This document shows, piece by piece, positions 8,467 to 17,948 of a stretch of 64,000 bases of DNA. The stretch's first letter is position 1; each line of letters opens with the position of its first letter. The stretch covers positions 1 to 64,000 of the forward strand of contig NZ_SDHY01000005.1 in assembly GCF_004118285.1 (NCBI RefSeq), given 5' to 3'. The position numbers and the translations under genes are program-made. This stretch comes from Aquirufa rosea (GTDB lineage: Bacteria; Bacteroidota; Bacteroidia; Cytophagales; Spirosomataceae). The notes beneath the pieces were generated by a model. That model made no database searches and had not been told where the DNA came from. It saw nothing but the letters and a program-made list of their open reading frames with translations.

Positions 8467-8505
8467 AATAGATTTGTCAACTTTTAAAAAGTTGACAAAT
8501 CTATT
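8467..8505. repeat. 39-bp perfect palindrome
   Basis: Arms of 19 bp (8467-8485 and 8487-8505) around a single A. Each arm contains TTGTCAACTTTT. The geometry TGTCAA-N2-TTT-N-AAA-N2-TTGACA is the same as in the palindrome at 44307-44339, although outer sequences differ. There is no T-run, so it is not an ordinary terminator. It lies in the predicted 5' leader of uxuA. Confidence 0.8.
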
Positions 8506-8554
8506 GTCTTATTTCGAGTTAATTACCAGCAACTCATCTACAAGATTAAGAGCA

Positions 8555-8589
8555 CAAAAGTAGCCTTTCCTACTCAAAATTGAACCAAA
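8555..8589 (-). promoter_or_regulatory. candidate uxuA promoter
   Basis: On the minus strand TACTTTTG (8562-8555) fits TAnnTTTG, and TTTG (8589-8586) lies 23 bp upstream, at the long end of accepted spacing. It would give a leader of about 150 nt that includes the palindrome at 8467-8505. Confidence 0.4.
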
Positions 8590-8622
8590 TACTTGATAAT
8601 TTTGACCAATGTCTTGGATAAA

Positions 8623-8655
8623 AAAAACCTTGCCTGGAAACCAAGCAAGGTTTTT
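8623..8655 (-). terminator. terminator after the DUF4301 gene
   Basis: The arms AAAAACCTTGC (8623-8633) and GCAAGGTTTTT (8645-8655) enclose a short imperfect inner stem. On the minus strand the stem runs directly into T residues. Confidence 0.75.
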
Positions 8656-8741
8656 GTAATCAAGCATTTATATACTTTCTTTAATATCTTATTCCAAAGG
8701 CCGCAAAATTAATTCCTTTTTATTCAGGAACAAAACGATTA

Positions 8742-10217
8742 TTAGTTTTGATGAGCTGGCCTTAATAAATCAATTACTGTTTTAACCGGATTAAAGGTGT
8801 CTAAAGGTACTTCCACAAATATGGTATTCCAATAAGCCATGGCACCATTCCACAGTCCTGGCAATTCTTGCGCCTTCAATTTTTTCCCATCCTTGGTTTT
8901 TTCTGTTATAAATCCAGTACTCATATCTCGGTATTGAAGTAAGTCGAATGGCTTTCCATTCACATCCTTCGTAGCACATACTAAATCCACCGGATTAAAA
9001 TGCGTTGACCCAATAAAAATGGCTTTCTGGGATTCATCTGCCATATTAACTTGTGCAGACTCCACCAATTGCAAGGTACTATTCCCTTCTTGGTCTCGAC
9101 ACCAAAATGGCCCTCCTCCTGGCTCACCTGTATTTTTAACCACCCCACAAATTCGGGTGGGCCGATTGAAAATCTTTTTAAACAATGCAACTTTCTCCTC
9201 CTGACTATGCTGATCCCAAGATTTTCCAGGTTGAATTCCCAAGTATGTCGATGCAAATTCTTGCATTTCGTGTAATTCAGAAGCACTTACCTGCCCTTTC
9301 AAGGTTTGGCTATACATTTTTAGCTTATCTAAAATCTCTACCAATAATCCCCCCAAGGCTTTCTTATACAAAATAGTACTATCCTTTAATTTATCTGGAA
9401 CCACATTGTCGATATTTTTAATGAATATCAAATCTGCATCCAAATCATTTAAATTTTCCAATAAAGCTCCATGGCCTGCAGGTCTAAACAACAAGGAACC
9501 ATCCGCCTCCCTGAATAAATTATTGTCCAAATCCACTGCCACCGTATCCGTACTCGGTTTTTGTTCAGAGAAACTAATATGAAACTTAATCTGATGCTTT
9601 TCCTCCAATTTAGGTAACACCTTTTTTACCAAGGCATCAAACCTTGAACGATGTTCCGGAGAAACAGTAAAATGTAAGTAGGCATCCTTACCATCAGAAG
9701 CATATTCTACCGCCTCCACTAAATGTTCCTCAAGAGGTGTTCTCACCCCATCTTCATAATAATGAAATGATAATAATCCTTTTGGTAATGAGCCGTAATC
9801 TAGTCCTTTATTCAACAACAAGTTTTCTAATATTTCTTGCTCAGTTGACCACTCAGGCAACAATTTCTTTAATTCGGGAGCAAAAGCAAATTCACTTAGT
9901 CGATCAAAGAATATAGTCGATTCCTTATTTGGTTTAGATTCCGATAAATGTTCAAATAGTGATTTAAACATCCGGGTAGCCGCACCTGATGCTGGTACCA
10001 TTTTTAAAATGGACAATGTTCTTTTGGCATCTTCAAATCGTTTGACATAATGACTTACATCCGCATCACTCAAGTGAATTATACCATGACCAATACTGGC
10101 CGCCTGGTCCAATTTCATCCAAGGAAATCCTTGTTTAAAATAATCAACTTGTTGAATAATTTCTTGCTCACTTATTTTCCTCTTCTCTAATTGAATTTTG
10201 TCCTTTTCTGTCAACAT
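8742..10217 (-). CDS. DUF4301 family protein
   Basis: A ~491-residue protein of the Bacteroidota family DUF4301, function unknown. Near its N-terminus KMVPASGAATRMFKSL resembles the glycine-rich nucleotide-binding loop of sugar nucleotidyltransferases. Further on, LLFRPAGHGALLENLNDLDADLIFIKNID resembles the RPxGHG segment of UDP-sugar pyrophosphorylases, followed by a conserved GEPGGGPFW. A nucleotidyltransferase-like fold is therefore plausible but is inference. The reading frame opens at 10268; I prefer MLTEKDKIQLEKR at 10217 as the start, because the preceding residues are unlike the family. It diverges from recQ and ends in its own terminator. Confidence 0.8.
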   Translation of the reverse strand: MLTEKDKIQLEKRKISEQEIIQQVDYFKQGFPWMKLDQAASIGHGIIHLSDADVSHYVKRFEDAKRTLSILKMVPASGAATRMFKSLFEHLSESKPNKESTIFFDRLSEFAFAPELKKLLPEWSTEQEILENLLLNKGLDYGSLPKGLLSFHYYEDGVRTPLEEHLVEAVEYASDGKDAYLHFTVSPEHRSRFDALVKKVLPKLEEKHQIKFHISFSEQKPSTDTVAVDLDNNLFREADGSLLFRPAGHGALLENLNDLDADLIFIKNIDNVVPDKLKDSTILYKKALGGLLVEILDKLKMYSQTLKGQVSASELHEMQEFASTYLGIQPGKSWDQHSQEEKVALFKKIFNRPTRICGVVKNTGEPGGGPFWCRDQEGNSTLQLVESAQVNMADESQKAIFIGSTHFNPVDLVCATKDVNGKPFDLLQYRDMSTGFITEKTKDGKKLKAQELPGLWNGAMAYWNTIFVEVPLDTFNPVKTVIDLLRPAHQN

Positions 10218-10341
10218 ACACATATATTTATTCTTAAATTTAATTGGAATCGTACAGAATTTCACCATGATTTTAGATTAATTATGAAGCCAATTCCTAA
10301 TTTCTCCAATTAGCCCTGAAACGCCATGCGTATTTTTTTGG

Positions 10342-10349
10342 TAGCTTTG
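10342..10349 (+). promoter_or_regulatory. candidate recQ -7 element
   Basis: TAGCTTTG fits TAnnTTTG and ends only 8 bp before the recQ ATG at 10358. If used, the transcript would be leaderless or nearly so. No convincing -33 element is seen. Confidence 0.35.
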
Positions 10350-10357
10350 AATCAACT

Positions 10358-12280
10358 ATGCAGGAAATACAGTCCATATTGAAAAAATATTGGGGATATG
10401 ACACCTTTCGACCTCTTCAGGAAGAAATCATTCATTCCATTCTGGACAAAAAAGATACGCTTGCCTTATTACCTACTGGTGGTGGAAAATCCATTTGCTT
10501 CCAAGTGCCTGCTATAGCCATGGAAGGAATTTGCCTGGTAATTTCTCCCTTGATTGCCCTGATGCAAGATCAAGTCAACCAATTAAAACAACGAAATATC
10601 CCTGCAGAAGCCATTTACTCTGGAATGCATCCTCGGCAAATAGATATCCTGTTGGATAACTGCATTTATGGCCATATCAAATTTTTATATGTTTCTCCTG
10701 AGCGCTTAAAGACTGATTTATTTTTGGAAAGGGCCAAGCAGATGAATATTTCATTATTGGCAGTGGATGAAGCACATTGCATTTCTCAATGGGGTTATGA
10801 TTTTCGACCTCCCTACCTAGAAATCGCGCAATTCAAAAATCTGTTTCCACAAATTCCTTGCCTAGCTTTAACTGCCAGCGCTAACCCTGAAGTCAAAACC
10901 GATATCATTCAAAAACTGGAATTAAAAAATCCAGCCATATTCCAAAAAAGTTTTAGTAGGCCCAATCTCTCCTATTCGGTGATTTGGGAAGAAAATAAAG
11001 AGAAAAAGCTGATCCAAATGCTGCAGCGAGTACCTGGGTCTTCCATTGTTTACGTTAGAAATAGAAAAAAAACGCAGCAAATCAGTGATCTGATAGAAAA
11101 AAGTGGCATATCCAGCACTTTTTACCATGCAGGCCTGAGCCCCCTAGATCGAAGCTCCCGTCAAAAAAACTGGATTGAAAATGGTATTCAATGCATGGTA
11201 GCCACCAATGCCTTTGGCATGGGTATCGATAAGCCTGATGTACGTTTGGTCGTCCATCTGGACTTACCAGATTCCCTAGAGGCTTACTACCAGGAAGCAG
11301 GAAGAGCAGGAAGAGATGAAAAAAAAGCCTATGCCGCTGTCCTCTGGGAAGAAAAAGATATCCTGGAATTACAAGCAAATTGGACCAAATCATTCCCCGA
11401 AGCAGATACCTTAAAAAAAGTCTATCAAGCCCTGAGCAATTACCTCCAAATTCCAGAAGGCAGCGGAGAATTAATGCACTATGATTTTGAGTGGACTCAA
11501 ATGGCTAAGCGCTTTAATTTGCCTGCTTCCGAAACTTTTTTTGCCCTAAAAACATTGGAAAGTGAGGGCTTGATTCTCTTGAACGAGGCTTACCAAAACC
11601 CTTCTAAAATTAAAATTAACGTTTCGGCTACCGCCCTCTATGATTTCCAAATTCGAAATGAACGATTTGAGTCATTCATCAAATGCCTCTTAAGGATGTT
11701 CGGCGGCAATTTATACCAACAGTTTGTTCCTATTTCCGAAGCGGCCATTGCCCAACAATTCAAAGCCCCCATTACCGATGTTGAACGAAGTTTAACCTTA
11801 TTGGAAAAATTTGAAATTTTGGATTATAACAAACAGAATGGTCTTCCCAAATTAACGTTATTGACGCCAAGAGCCTCCGTTTCTCAACTTCCCATTGATT
11901 GGAGTGCTTATCACAAAAAAAGAGATAATCACCTTGCCAAAATAAAATCAGTAGAACATTATGTTAGAAATAATAAGATTTGTCGAACAAGACTTTTAAC
12001 CGCTTATTTTGGAGAAAGTCTAGATAAAAAATGTGGGATTTGTGATACCTGCATCGAACAAAAAAAGGCCTCCACAGGGGAGGCCAATCCAGAAAATCAT
12101 GCCAGCGAGCGAAAACTGATTTTGCATTATTTACAACATGGCTCCTTGAGCCTACAAAATCTGGTTGACTGCCTAAGACCTCTTTCCAAAGAAGAAGCCA
12201 TTCGAATTATTCAATACGCTTTGGACTTGGGTGAAATCACCTATACCGCTACCGATGAGTTGGGCTTAGCCTCATTCTGA
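10358..12280 (+). CDS. recQ: ATP-dependent DNA helicase RecQ
   Basis: A 640-residue RecQ-type 3'-5' helicase. Walker A is LLPTGGGKSICFQ (~residues 38-50) and the DEAH box is LAVDEAHCISQWGYDFRPPY. Later helicase motifs include ATNAFGMGIDKPDVRLVVH and YYQEAGRAGRDEKKA. The RecQ C-terminal zinc-binding region has its cysteines in CRTRLLTAYFGE and CGICDTC, followed by winged-helix-like sequence. I see no HRDC domain, as in the shorter Bacteroidota RecQ forms. The last 40 bp overlap the 3' end of lon on the other strand. Confidence 0.94.
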   Translation: MQEIQSILKKYWGYDTFRPLQEEIIHSILDKKDTLALLPTGGGKSICFQVPAIAMEGICLVISPLIALMQDQVNQLKQRNIPAEAIYSGMHPRQIDILLDNCIYGHIKFLYVSPERLKTDLFLERAKQMNISLLAVDEAHCISQWGYDFRPPYLEIAQFKNLFPQIPCLALTASANPEVKTDIIQKLELKNPAIFQKSFSRPNLSYSVIWEENKEKKLIQMLQRVPGSSIVYVRNRKKTQQISDLIEKSGISSTFYHAGLSPLDRSSRQKNWIENGIQCMVATNAFGMGIDKPDVRLVVHLDLPDSLEAYYQEAGRAGRDEKKAYAAVLWEEKDILELQANWTKSFPEADTLKKVYQALSNYLQIPEGSGELMHYDFEWTQMAKRFNLPASETFFALKTLESEGLILLNEAYQNPSKIKINVSATALYDFQIRNERFESFIKCLLRMFGGNLYQQFVPISEAAIAQQFKAPITDVERSLTLLEKFEILDYNKQNGLPKLTLLTPRASVSQLPIDWSAYHKKRDNHLAKIKSVEHYVRNNKICRTRLLTAYFGESLDKKCGICDTCIEQKKASTGEANPENHASERKLILHYLQHGSLSLQNLVDCLRPLSKEEAIRIIQYALDLGEITYTATDELGLASF

Positions 12281-14736
12281 AGCACAAACTGTACTGGATT
12301 CTTCACTTTTTCATGCAATAAAGCCAAGGCTAAAACCTCCATGGCATTTTCCACATAATGAAACGTTAAATCCGTAATATACCTTGCTTCAATTTCCTCA
12401 ATATCCTTTTTGTTCTTGTGGCACAAAATTATCTCCTTGATTCCCGCTCTTTTTGCCGCCAAAATCTTCTCCTTGATTCCCCCAACTGGTAAAACCTTTC
12501 CTCTCAGGGTAATTTCGCCAGTCATGGCTAAATTGGGTTTTACCCTACGTTGGGTCAAAGCGGAAGCTATAGCGGTCAACATAGTAATACCTGCCGAAGG
12601 ACCATCTTTAGGAACTGCTCCTGCTGGTACATGGATATGCAAATTATATTGATCAAAAATTCGATAATCGATGTCCAATAAATCGACATGGGCTTTCAAA
12701 AAACTCAACGCAGCCATGGCAGATTCCTTCATCACATCGCCCAATTGACCTGATAATGTCAATTGGCCTTTTCCTCGATTCAATAAGGTCTCAATGTACA
12801 AAATATCCCCTCCAACCGGTGTCCATGCTAAACCTGTTACTACACCTGCATATTCATTACTCTCGTAAGAGTCATTTTCAAAAATCTCTTGACCCAACAA
12901 ACGCACCACATCTGCCGCTTGAATCTTATGAGGATATTCCTCCCCGACTGCAATGGATTTTGTGATTTTACGCACCACCTTTCCTAATTCTTGCTCCAAT
13001 TTACGTACCCCAGACTCACGGGTATAACCCTCTACCACTTTTTGAATGGCAGCATCAGTCATGGTAAAATTAGCTTTATCTAAACCATGCTCTTTCTTCT
13101 GCTTAGGCAATAAATGTTTCTTAGCAATTTGTACCTTTTCTTCGATGGTATAACCACTCACTTCAATAATCTCCATTCTATCGCGCAGGGCAGGATGAAT
13201 GGTATCCAAGTTGTTGGCCGTGGCAATGAACATCACCCGAGATAAATCGTATTCTACCTCCAAATAATTATCCAAAAAGCTGTTGTTTTGTTCAGGATCT
13301 AATACCTCTAACAATGCCGAAGATGGGTCTCCGCGATGGTCAGCTCCTACCTTATCTATCTCATCCAATATAAATACTGGATTAGAAGAACCCGATTTCT
13401 TAATGTTTTGAATCACCTTACCCGGCATAGCCCCAATGTAAGTCTTTCTATGACCACGAATTTCCGCCTCATCCCTCAAACCTCCTAAAGCCATGCGCAC
13501 ATACTTTCGTCCCAAGGCTTTGGCAATACTTTTCCCTAAAGATGTTTTACCTACCCCCGGAGGGCCATATAAACAAAGAATTGGCGCTTTCATGTCGCCC
13601 TTCATCTTCAACACAGCCAAATATTCAATAATTCTCTCTTTGACTTTTTCCAAACCAAAGTGATCAGCATCCAATATCTTTTTAGCCTTCACTAAGTCGA
13701 AATGATCCTTGGTATATTCTGCCCAAGGTAAATCTACTAGCAACTCAACAAAATTCATGAGCATCGGATATTCACCCGACATCGAATTAGTTCTCTGTAG
13801 TTTGGACAATTCCTTCAAGAAAAAGTCATTGACTTCCTTCGACCATTTTTTCTTGGCACCTCTAGCACGTAGTCCATCCAATTCTTGCTCAGGACTCTCT
13901 ACACCCAGCTCCTCTTGCAACACTTTGATTTGCTGACGAATATAATAATCCCGCTGTTGCTGGTCGATATCACTTGTAGCCTTGCTTTGAATTTCCCGCT
14001 TCAACTCCAAATGCTGGATTTCTTTCATCATGTATTCCAACAAATGGGTGGCTTGTTCAATCCCATCCAAGGTTTCCAATAAGGCTTGTTTGTCTTTTAA
14101 TTCTGCATTGATGTTGGAAGAAAGAAAATGAATCAAGAAGGCAGAGGAATCGATATTATCCAGAGCAATCTGTGCCTCCCGAGGAATCTCAGGATTCAAA
14201 TTCAATATCTTTAGTGCCGATTCCTTCAAAGTGGAAATCAGCGCTTTATTCTCTCTATTCAGTTTCTTTGGAAAATTATCTTCCAAATAATTCACTTTGG
14301 CAATCAGGTTGGGCTCTGTCTTGATAAACTCACGAACCTCAAAACGCTTTCGGCCCTGTACAATGATGGTGGTATTACCTCCTGGCAAAACAAACATCTT
14401 AACAATGTGCGCCACGGTTCCTACTTTATATAAATCATCTGGCTGAGGTTCTTCCTTTGAATTATTAGCCTGCACCAATACTCCAATCGTGCGGTCGCCC
14501 TTATAGGCTTTTTTCACCAACCTCACAGACTTCTGCCTACTCACGGTGATGGGAATGACCATGCCCGGGAACAATACAATATTCCTGATAGGTAAAATGG
14601 GAAGCTCATCTGACAAAACACTCATTTTGTCATTGTTTTCTAAGCCCTCTGCCCCGATAGGTATTAACTCAATATTTTCGAAATCGGAAATATCTGATAA
14701 GTTCAAATGCTTAAAAAGGTCATTTGGATTATTCAT
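12241..14736 (-). CDS. lon: ATP-dependent protease Lon (LonA)
   Basis: An ~831-residue LonA. It has an N-terminal substrate-binding LON domain ([20 protein letters not shown]...), a coiled middle region, an AAA+ module with Walker [23 protein letters not shown] and Walker [13 protein letters not shown], and the C-terminal serine/lysine protease with the catalytic Ser in [11 protein letters not shown] and the Lys in [17 protein letters not shown]. It degrades damaged and regulatory proteins in the cytoplasm. The frame opens at 14793; [12 protein letters not shown] at 14736 is the likelier start. It converges with recQ, the two overlapping by 40 bp. Confidence 0.96.
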   Translation of the reverse strand: MNNPNDLFKHLNLSDISDFENIELIPIGAEGLENNDKMSVLSDELPILPIRNIVLFPGMVIPITVSRQKSVRLVKKAYKGDRTIGVLVQANNSKEEPQPDDLYKVGTVAHIVKMFVLPGGNTTIIVQGRKRFEVREFIKTEPNLIAKVNYLEDNFPKKLNRENKALISTLKESALKILNLNPEIPREAQIALDNIDSSAFLIHFLSSNINAELKDKQALLETLDGIEQATHLLEYMMKEIQHLELKREIQSKATSDIDQQQRDYYIRQQIKVLQEELGVESPEQELDGLRARGAKKKWSKEVNDFFLKELSKLQRTNSMSGEYPMLMNFVELLVDLPWAEYTKDHFDLVKAKKILDADHFGLEKVKERIIEYLAVLKMKGDMKAPILCLYGPPGVGKTSLGKSIAKALGRKYVRMALGGLRDEAEIRGHRKTYIGAMPGKVIQNIKKSGSSNPVFILDEIDKVGADHRGDPSSALLEVLDPEQNNSFLDNYLEVEYDLSRVMFIATANNLDTIHPALRDRMEIIEVSGYTIEEKVQIAKKHLLPKQKKEHGLDKANFTMTDAAIQKVVEGYTRESGVRKLEQELGKVVRKITKSIAVGEEYPHKIQAADVVRLLGQEIFENDSYESNEYAGVVTGLAWTPVGGDILYIETLLNRGKGQLTLSGQLGDVMKESAMAALSFLKAHVDLLDIDYRIFDQYNLHIHVPAGAVPKDGPSAGITMLTAIASALTQRRVKPNLAMTGEITLRGKVLPVGGIKEKILAAKRAGIKEIILCHKNKKDIEEIEARYITDLTFHYVENAMEVLALALLHEKVKNPVQFVLQNEAKPNSSVAV

Positions 14737-14825
14737 ACGCACATTTATTAAATCTAACTCTCCATTCTTGAAAAACTCATGGAGTATAAACAAATATCAT
14801 GCCACAAGACAAGTTGGCAGGAAAT

Positions 14826-15329
14826 TTACCAAACTAAGGTGTGTAGTACTTGGTTCTTTTGAAACAAAAAAGATTTCTTTTTGGAACCACGTGCACAATG
14901 AAATAAATTGGTTTGATCTGGAAATTGCTCAATCAACAAATCATTCATGATAAAAACCCCTGCCAAATCCTGATCCGTTGGAATCTCTAAATAGACCCAA
15001 ATAACATCTGGATTAGGCTCCCATCCTATCCAACGATAAGGCGTTTGCAATTGTTTATTTACCTGAAAACCAAAATGCTTTCGAATATAGCTTTCAAGTA
15101 GCTCATCCATGTTGGGCGTTTTTTCAAAGCTGATTTTCTTGCTATGAAATGCACTTAATCCCAGCTCTAAATCATCTTGAAATAAACGAATGGCTATCTC
15201 CCATGTTTTTTCCTTTTCATTATACACACATTCAGTTACACTGGTATGAAAAGGATGAACTAACTCCTTGGCATTACTTTCCAAAGCAATGAAAAGAGAA
15301 AATACAAAAGCTATTAAACAGTTTTTCAA
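14826..15329 (-). CDS. DUF6702 family exported protein
   Basis: A 167-residue protein with a signal peptide (MKNCLIAFVFSLFIALESNAK). It begins its mature part with HPFHTSVTECVYNEKEKTWEIAIRLFQDDLE, typical of the Bacteroidota family DUF6702, function unknown. It is the last gene of the minus-strand run nuoD to here and starts 3 bp after the rseP stop, so it is probably translated from the same mRNA. Its position after the intramembrane protease RseP suggests an envelope role, which is inference only. Confidence 0.75.
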   Translation of the reverse strand: MKNCLIAFVFSLFIALESNAKELVHPFHTSVTECVYNEKEKTWEIAIRLFQDDLELGLSAFHSKKISFEKTPNMDELLESYIRKHFGFQVNKQLQTPYRWIGWEPNPDVIWVYLEIPTDQDLAGVFIMNDLLIEQFPDQTNLFHCARGSKKKSFLFQKNQVLHTLVW

Positions 15330-15332
15330 CGC

Positions 15333-16724
15333 TTAAAAAAAGGCCTTAAATATGTCATTACCAAAGGTGTAAGCCATTAATGCAAGCAATAAAATCATAC
15401 CGATTTGCTGCGCTTTCTCCATCACTTTGTCAGAGGCTGGCTTACCTGTAATCATTTCGTATATCAAGAAAATAGCATGTCCCCCATCCAAGGCAGGAAT
15501 AGGTAAGACATTAAAAAATGCTAATGCCATGGATAAAAGACCTGTCAGCATCCAAAATCTTGTCCAGTCCCAAACGCCTCCAAACATTTGAGCTATACCA
15601 ATAGGTCCACTCAAGGCTTTGGAAGCCGACACATCACCAGTAGCAATTTTCTTGAATCCACGAATGTTATCAGATATTACAGAAAATGCTCGTTTGGTAC
15701 CTATACCCACGGATTGGCTAAAGCTATAATCCTCATGTGACATTTTCATTAAAATATCAGCCTGAAATCCTATCTGGCCAGTTTTTGCAACTACCATATC
15801 TAAAGTATCAGCTTTGCCCTGACGAAGAATCGCTAAACGGATAGGCTTACCTGCTTCCTTCTGCAACACTTCACGAATCTCATGATAATAGTTGATAGGA
15901 GTTTGGTTCACCGCTGTGATATAATCCCCCGCCTTCAAACCTGCTGCTAATGCAGGCAACATTTCTTCTGATTCTTTCCCCATCCATTTATCCAATAAAC
16001 TTGGAGGATTGGGAGCCGTTACATCCAATACCTTAAATTTGGTCATTGGCTCAATGAATGCAGCACGTTTATCGCTTAATTGGCCAATGAAATTGGAAGG
16101 AATACGTATCGTCAGTTCTTTACCATCACGTAAAACTGTGTAATAGGAATTATCCCCTAAAAGCACATCAGAAGATCTTAAATCCGATAGTTGTTTGTAG
16201 TCCTCCCCATTTACCTTAATGATTTTATCTCCTGTCTTTAACCCTATTTGCTTGCCTAAATCTAGAGCTACAATTCCATTTTTATTCAATTCCTCTTTGG
16301 AAATGAAATTATTGCCATTGGAATAAGTTAAAGAAATGAAAATAATTACTCCAGTAATGACATTAACAATCACACCACCCAGCATGACGATCAAGCGCTG
16401 CCAAGCAGGTTTAGCTCTAAACTCCCATGGCTCGGGCTCCTTTGCTAAGGTTGCTGCATCTTGCGTCTCGTCGATCATACCCGCAATAGAAACATAGCCT
16501 CCCAGCGGAAACCAACCTAAGCCATATTCCGTATCCCCTACTTTCTTTTTGAATAAAGCAAAGTTTAATAAGGAAGGAATTGGAAATAGGAAGTCAAAGA
16601 ATAAATAAAACTTGTCGACACGCATTTTGAACCACTTCGCTGTAATAAAATGACCAAACTCATGCAGTGTTACTAAAATGGACAATCCTAAAATCAATTG
16701 CCCCGCCATAATCAAACCTTCCAT
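15333..16724 (-). CDS. rseP: site-2 intramembrane zinc metalloprotease RseP
   Basis: A 463-residue RIP metalloprotease. The zinc-binding HEFGH is at residues 21-25 in the first membrane helix, and the third ligand motif LPIPALDGGHAIFLIYEM is near the C-terminus. Two PDZ regions lie between, the second around GDYITAVNQTPI. These proteases cut membrane-bound anti-sigma factors after a first periplasmic cut and also clear signal-peptide remnants. It lies 9 bp after dxr; a dxr-rseP pairing is common in Bacteroidota. The target anti-sigma factor is not encoded here. Confidence 0.95.
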   Translation of the reverse strand: MEGLIMAGQLILGLSILVTLHEFGHFITAKWFKMRVDKFYLFFDFLFPIPSLLNFALFKKKVGDTEYGLGWFPLGGYVSIAGMIDETQDAATLAKEPEPWEFRAKPAWQRLIVMLGGVIVNVITGVIIFISLTYSNGNNFISKEELNKNGIVALDLGKQIGLKTGDKIIKVNGEDYKQLSDLRSSDVLLGDNSYYTVLRDGKELTIRIPSNFIGQLSDKRAAFIEPMTKFKVLDVTAPNPPSLLDKWMGKESEEMLPALAAGLKAGDYITAVNQTPINYYHEIREVLQKEAGKPIRLAILRQGKADTLDMVVAKTGQIGFQADILMKMSHEDYSFSQSVGIGTKRAFSVISDNIRGFKKIATGDVSASKALSGPIGIAQMFGGVWDWTRFWMLTGLLSMALAFFNVLPIPALDGGHAIFLIYEMITGKPASDKVMEKAQQIGMILLLALMAYTFGNDIFKAFF

Positions 16725-16733
16725 AATCTTACT

Positions 16734-17948
16734 TTATTGCTTTTTACTATTGTTAACCACCCATTGGGTAGCTAATTCTCTACTTAATTGATCACTCTGA
16801 ACATAGTCCTCTAATGTAGGATTCTCCAAAAAAGTTCCACGGTCCATCGTTTCTTCTATTAGATCTGACATTTCCAAAAATCCAATTTCGTCTTTCAAAA
16901 ACGATGCCACAGCTATTTCATTGGCTGCGTTTAAGATACAAGGCATATTTCCTCCCTTGTCCAATGCCTGAAAGGCTAAGCCTAGGTTTCTGAAAGTAGC
17001 CATGTCTGGCTGCTCAAAGGTTAGATTGGGATATGCCGCAAAATTAAAACGAGGAAAATCCGCCGCTAGACGATTGGGATATCCTAAGGCAAACTGTATC
17101 GGCAATTTCATGTCAGGTAAACCTAACTGCGCCTTGATAGATCCATCTTGAAACTGTACTAAAGAATGAACAATGGACTGCGGATGTACGACTACGTCAA
17201 TTTGCGAGGCATACACCTGGAACAACCAAGCAGCTTCTATCACCTCTAGTCCTTTATTCATTAAACTAGCCGAGTCAATCGTAATCTTTGCTCCCATCGT
17301 CCAATTAGGATGTTTCAAGGCCTGCTCTCTTGTCACTTTGGCTAATTGCTCACGTGTCCATGATCTGAAAGGACCTCCCGAAGCCGTTAAAATCACCTTT
17401 TCAATAGGATTATGTGATTCTCCCATTAAGCATTGAAATATGGCTGAATGTTCCGAATCAACTGGTAAAATGGGCACTCCCATTTGCTGCGCCAAAGGCA
17501 TGATCAATGCCCCTGCGACTACCAATGTTTCTTTGTTTGCCAAAGCAATGGGCTTTTTTGCCTGAATAGCTCGAACCGTGGGTAGTAATCCCGCATAGCC
17601 AACCAATGCCGTTAGCACCACATCCACCGCATCTAAACATACCACATGCTCCAGGCTTTTCGCACCTGCATGCACTTCGATGGGAAAATGCGCCAACGCC
17701 TCTTTGACACGGAGATAATGTGCTTCATCCCCAATAACCACATGACTAGGTAAAAATTGCAATGATTGCTCAATGAGCAATTGGGCATTGCTTTGAGCCG
17801 TAAGCACTTCCACTTTGAATTGATCTGCATGCAAAGCAATCACCTCCAAAGCTTGCGTACCTATGGAGCCAGTGGAACCTAGTATGGCAATATGTTTTTG
17901 ATTCCTTACCAAAGCATCGCTTTTACTTGTTCTACAAAAGTCAACCAC
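16734..17948 (-). CDS. dxr: 1-deoxy-D-xylulose 5-phosphate reductoisomerase
   Basis: A DXR of ~390-404 residues, which converts DXP to MEP, the committed step of the MEP isoprenoid pathway. The NADPH-binding GSTGSIG is at residues 24-30. The metal and substrate regions are seen as PVDSEHSAIFQC, TASGGPFR and TIDSASLMNKGLEVIEA. The frame opens with a GTG at 17948, overlapping the rhomboid gene by 43 bp. The family usually begins just before xxIAILGSTGS, so a later start such as a TTG near 17915 is possible. It is translationally coupled in the nuoD-to-DUF6702 run. ispH of the same pathway is at 48652. Confidence 0.94.
   Translation of the reverse strand: MVDFCRTSKSDALVRNQKHIAILGSTGSIGTQALEVIALHADQFKVEVLTAQSNAQLLIEQSLQFLPSHVVIGDEAHYLRVKEALAHFPIEVHAGAKSLEHVVCLDAVDVVLTALVGYAGLLPTVRAIQAKKPIALANKETLVVAGALIMPLAQQMGVPILPVDSEHSAIFQCLMGESHNPIEKVILTASGGPFRSWTREQLAKVTREQALKHPNWTMGAKITIDSASLMNKGLEVIEAAWLFQVYASQIDVVVHPQSIVHSLVQFQDGSIKAQLGLPDMKLPIQFALGYPNRLAADFPRFNFAAYPNLTFEQPDMATFRNLGLAFQALDKGGNMPCILNAANEIAVASFLKDEIGFLEMSDLIEETMDRGTFLENPTLEDYVQSDQLSRELATQWVVNNSKKQ

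Larger units (their letters stand above)
8400..8741. other. intergenic region upstream of uxuA
   Basis: A 342-bp gene-free stretch. It holds a 39-bp palindrome (8467-8505), a candidate uxuA promoter (8555-8589) and the terminator of the DUF4301 gene (8623-8655). No small ORF or RNA gene is supported. Confidence 0.6.
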
